DNA from: an uncultured Campylobacter sp.
Lineage (GTDB): Bacteria > Campylobacterota > Campylobacteria > Campylobacterales > Campylobacteraceae
Length of the DNA: 5,130 nt
Direction of reading: 5' to 3'
Assembly (NCBI RefSeq): GCF_938030685.1
Contig: NZ_CALHHX010000103.1
Coordinates: 1 to 5,130 of the forward strand
Both the position numbers and the translations under genes were made by a program. Shown piece after piece: positions 4,802 to 5,130 of this stretch. The first letter of the stretch is position 1. Each line of letters starts with the position of its first letter. The notes under the pieces were generated by a model. The model was not told where the DNA came from. It searched no databases and was given only the letters and a program-made list of their open reading frames with translations.

Positions 4802-5130
4802 AGGATGCCATGCCATGAGTGCAGAGGCGTCGTATCTCTAAATCTATAGGGCGTTAAAATCTCCAGCTATCTCCCGTTATACAATATACATTTATCCCTG
4901 TGTAGATAGTGGATGACGGAGGACGCGTTCATGTCAGCTGCAGACTGAAGCGGTCAATGAACTTAGCTTTATTGCGAAAGCTACAGCGGTTTATAGGTTT
5001 TGATGGTAGGTCCAGCTCAATGCCATTGTAAGCATTGGAAAATTTTGCACGAAATATCATCTTGCAGTTATGGATGACAGTTATTAAAGCATATTATTGG
5101 GGCAATTTTTTATAAATTTTAAGTTCAAAT

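Larger units (their letters stand above)
4299..5130. other. Long region without an intact recognisable gene; decayed DNA
   Basis: All six frames are broken by frequent stops and no frame gives a protein I recognise. The stretch is long for a Campylobacter intergenic region and patchy in composition: AT-rich just after fabH (4300-4415), then more mixed. Short open pieces at 4418-4560 and 4538-4801 look like remnants. From 4802 to 5130 only fragments of about 40 codons or less remain (for example 4909-5031, GTG start, no ribosome site, no recognisable product). No tRNA, rRNA, insertion-sequence ends or CRISPR repeats were seen. Confidence 0.7.

Noticed and set aside
4805..4849. Short frame MPCHECRGVVSLNL with a CxxC pair
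   Set aside because: Only 14 codons; the ATGCCATGCCATG direct repeat explains the start, and nothing supports translation.
4909..5031. 40-residue GTG frame, basic in the middle
   Set aside because: No ribosome site, no recognisable family and stop-rich surroundings; likely chance.
4910..5078. Direct repeat TGGATGAC at 4910-4917 and 5071-5078 as possible attachment or insertion footprints
   Set aside because: Eight bases, no flanking inverted ends and no mobile gene; compatible with chance.

Overview
This window looks like a piece of a Campylobacter (Campylobacterota) chromosome. The evidence is the protein sequences (AhpC, the short L32, and PlsX with its SAGHSGATMS signature), the AAATTT-rich intergenic DNA and the gene order. 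From memory, ahpC / fdxA-ndk-DUF177-rpmF-plsX-fabH matches the C. jejuni Cj0334 to Cj0328c block. Coding DNA seems less AT-rich than in C. jejuni, so one of the higher-GC (e.g. oral) species is likelier. That species-level guess is inference.

Layout. 1-54 is a perfect 9-bp tandem array (6 x TTTTGGGAT, possibly continuing left). It is a candidate G-quadruplex and is open in all six frames. 184-780 (minus) is a typical 2-Cys peroxiredoxin, AhpC/TsaA. 781-960 is an AT-rich divergent promoter region holding a near-perfect 21-bp palindrome that resembles a Fur/PerR box. 961-1245 is the 2[4Fe-4S] ferredoxin FdxA, closed by a strong hairpin terminator. 1353-4298 is a tightly packed five-gene run: ndk, a DUF177/YceD-type protein, rpmF (L32, 48 aa), plsX and fabH.

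How the genes work together. ahpC and fdxA face away from each other across one shared control region and both relate to oxygen and iron stress. The second block joins nucleotide supply (Ndk), ribosome assembly (DUF177, L32) and the entry steps of fatty-acid and phospholipid synthesis (FabH, PlsX). It has its own likely promoter just before ndk and short or overlapping signals between genes.

4299-5130 has no convincing intact gene, which is long for a compact Campylobacter genome. It looks like decayed DNA. The best remnant is a frame at 4538-4801 with one internal stop and an alternating polar/hydrophobic pattern reminiscent of an outer-membrane beta-barrel. Two tiny overlapping reading frames with a TATAAT box lie just upstream. 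I do not see a clear new multi-gene system. The points most worth a second look are the 9-bp array, the shared ahpC/fdxA operator region and the decayed 3' region.
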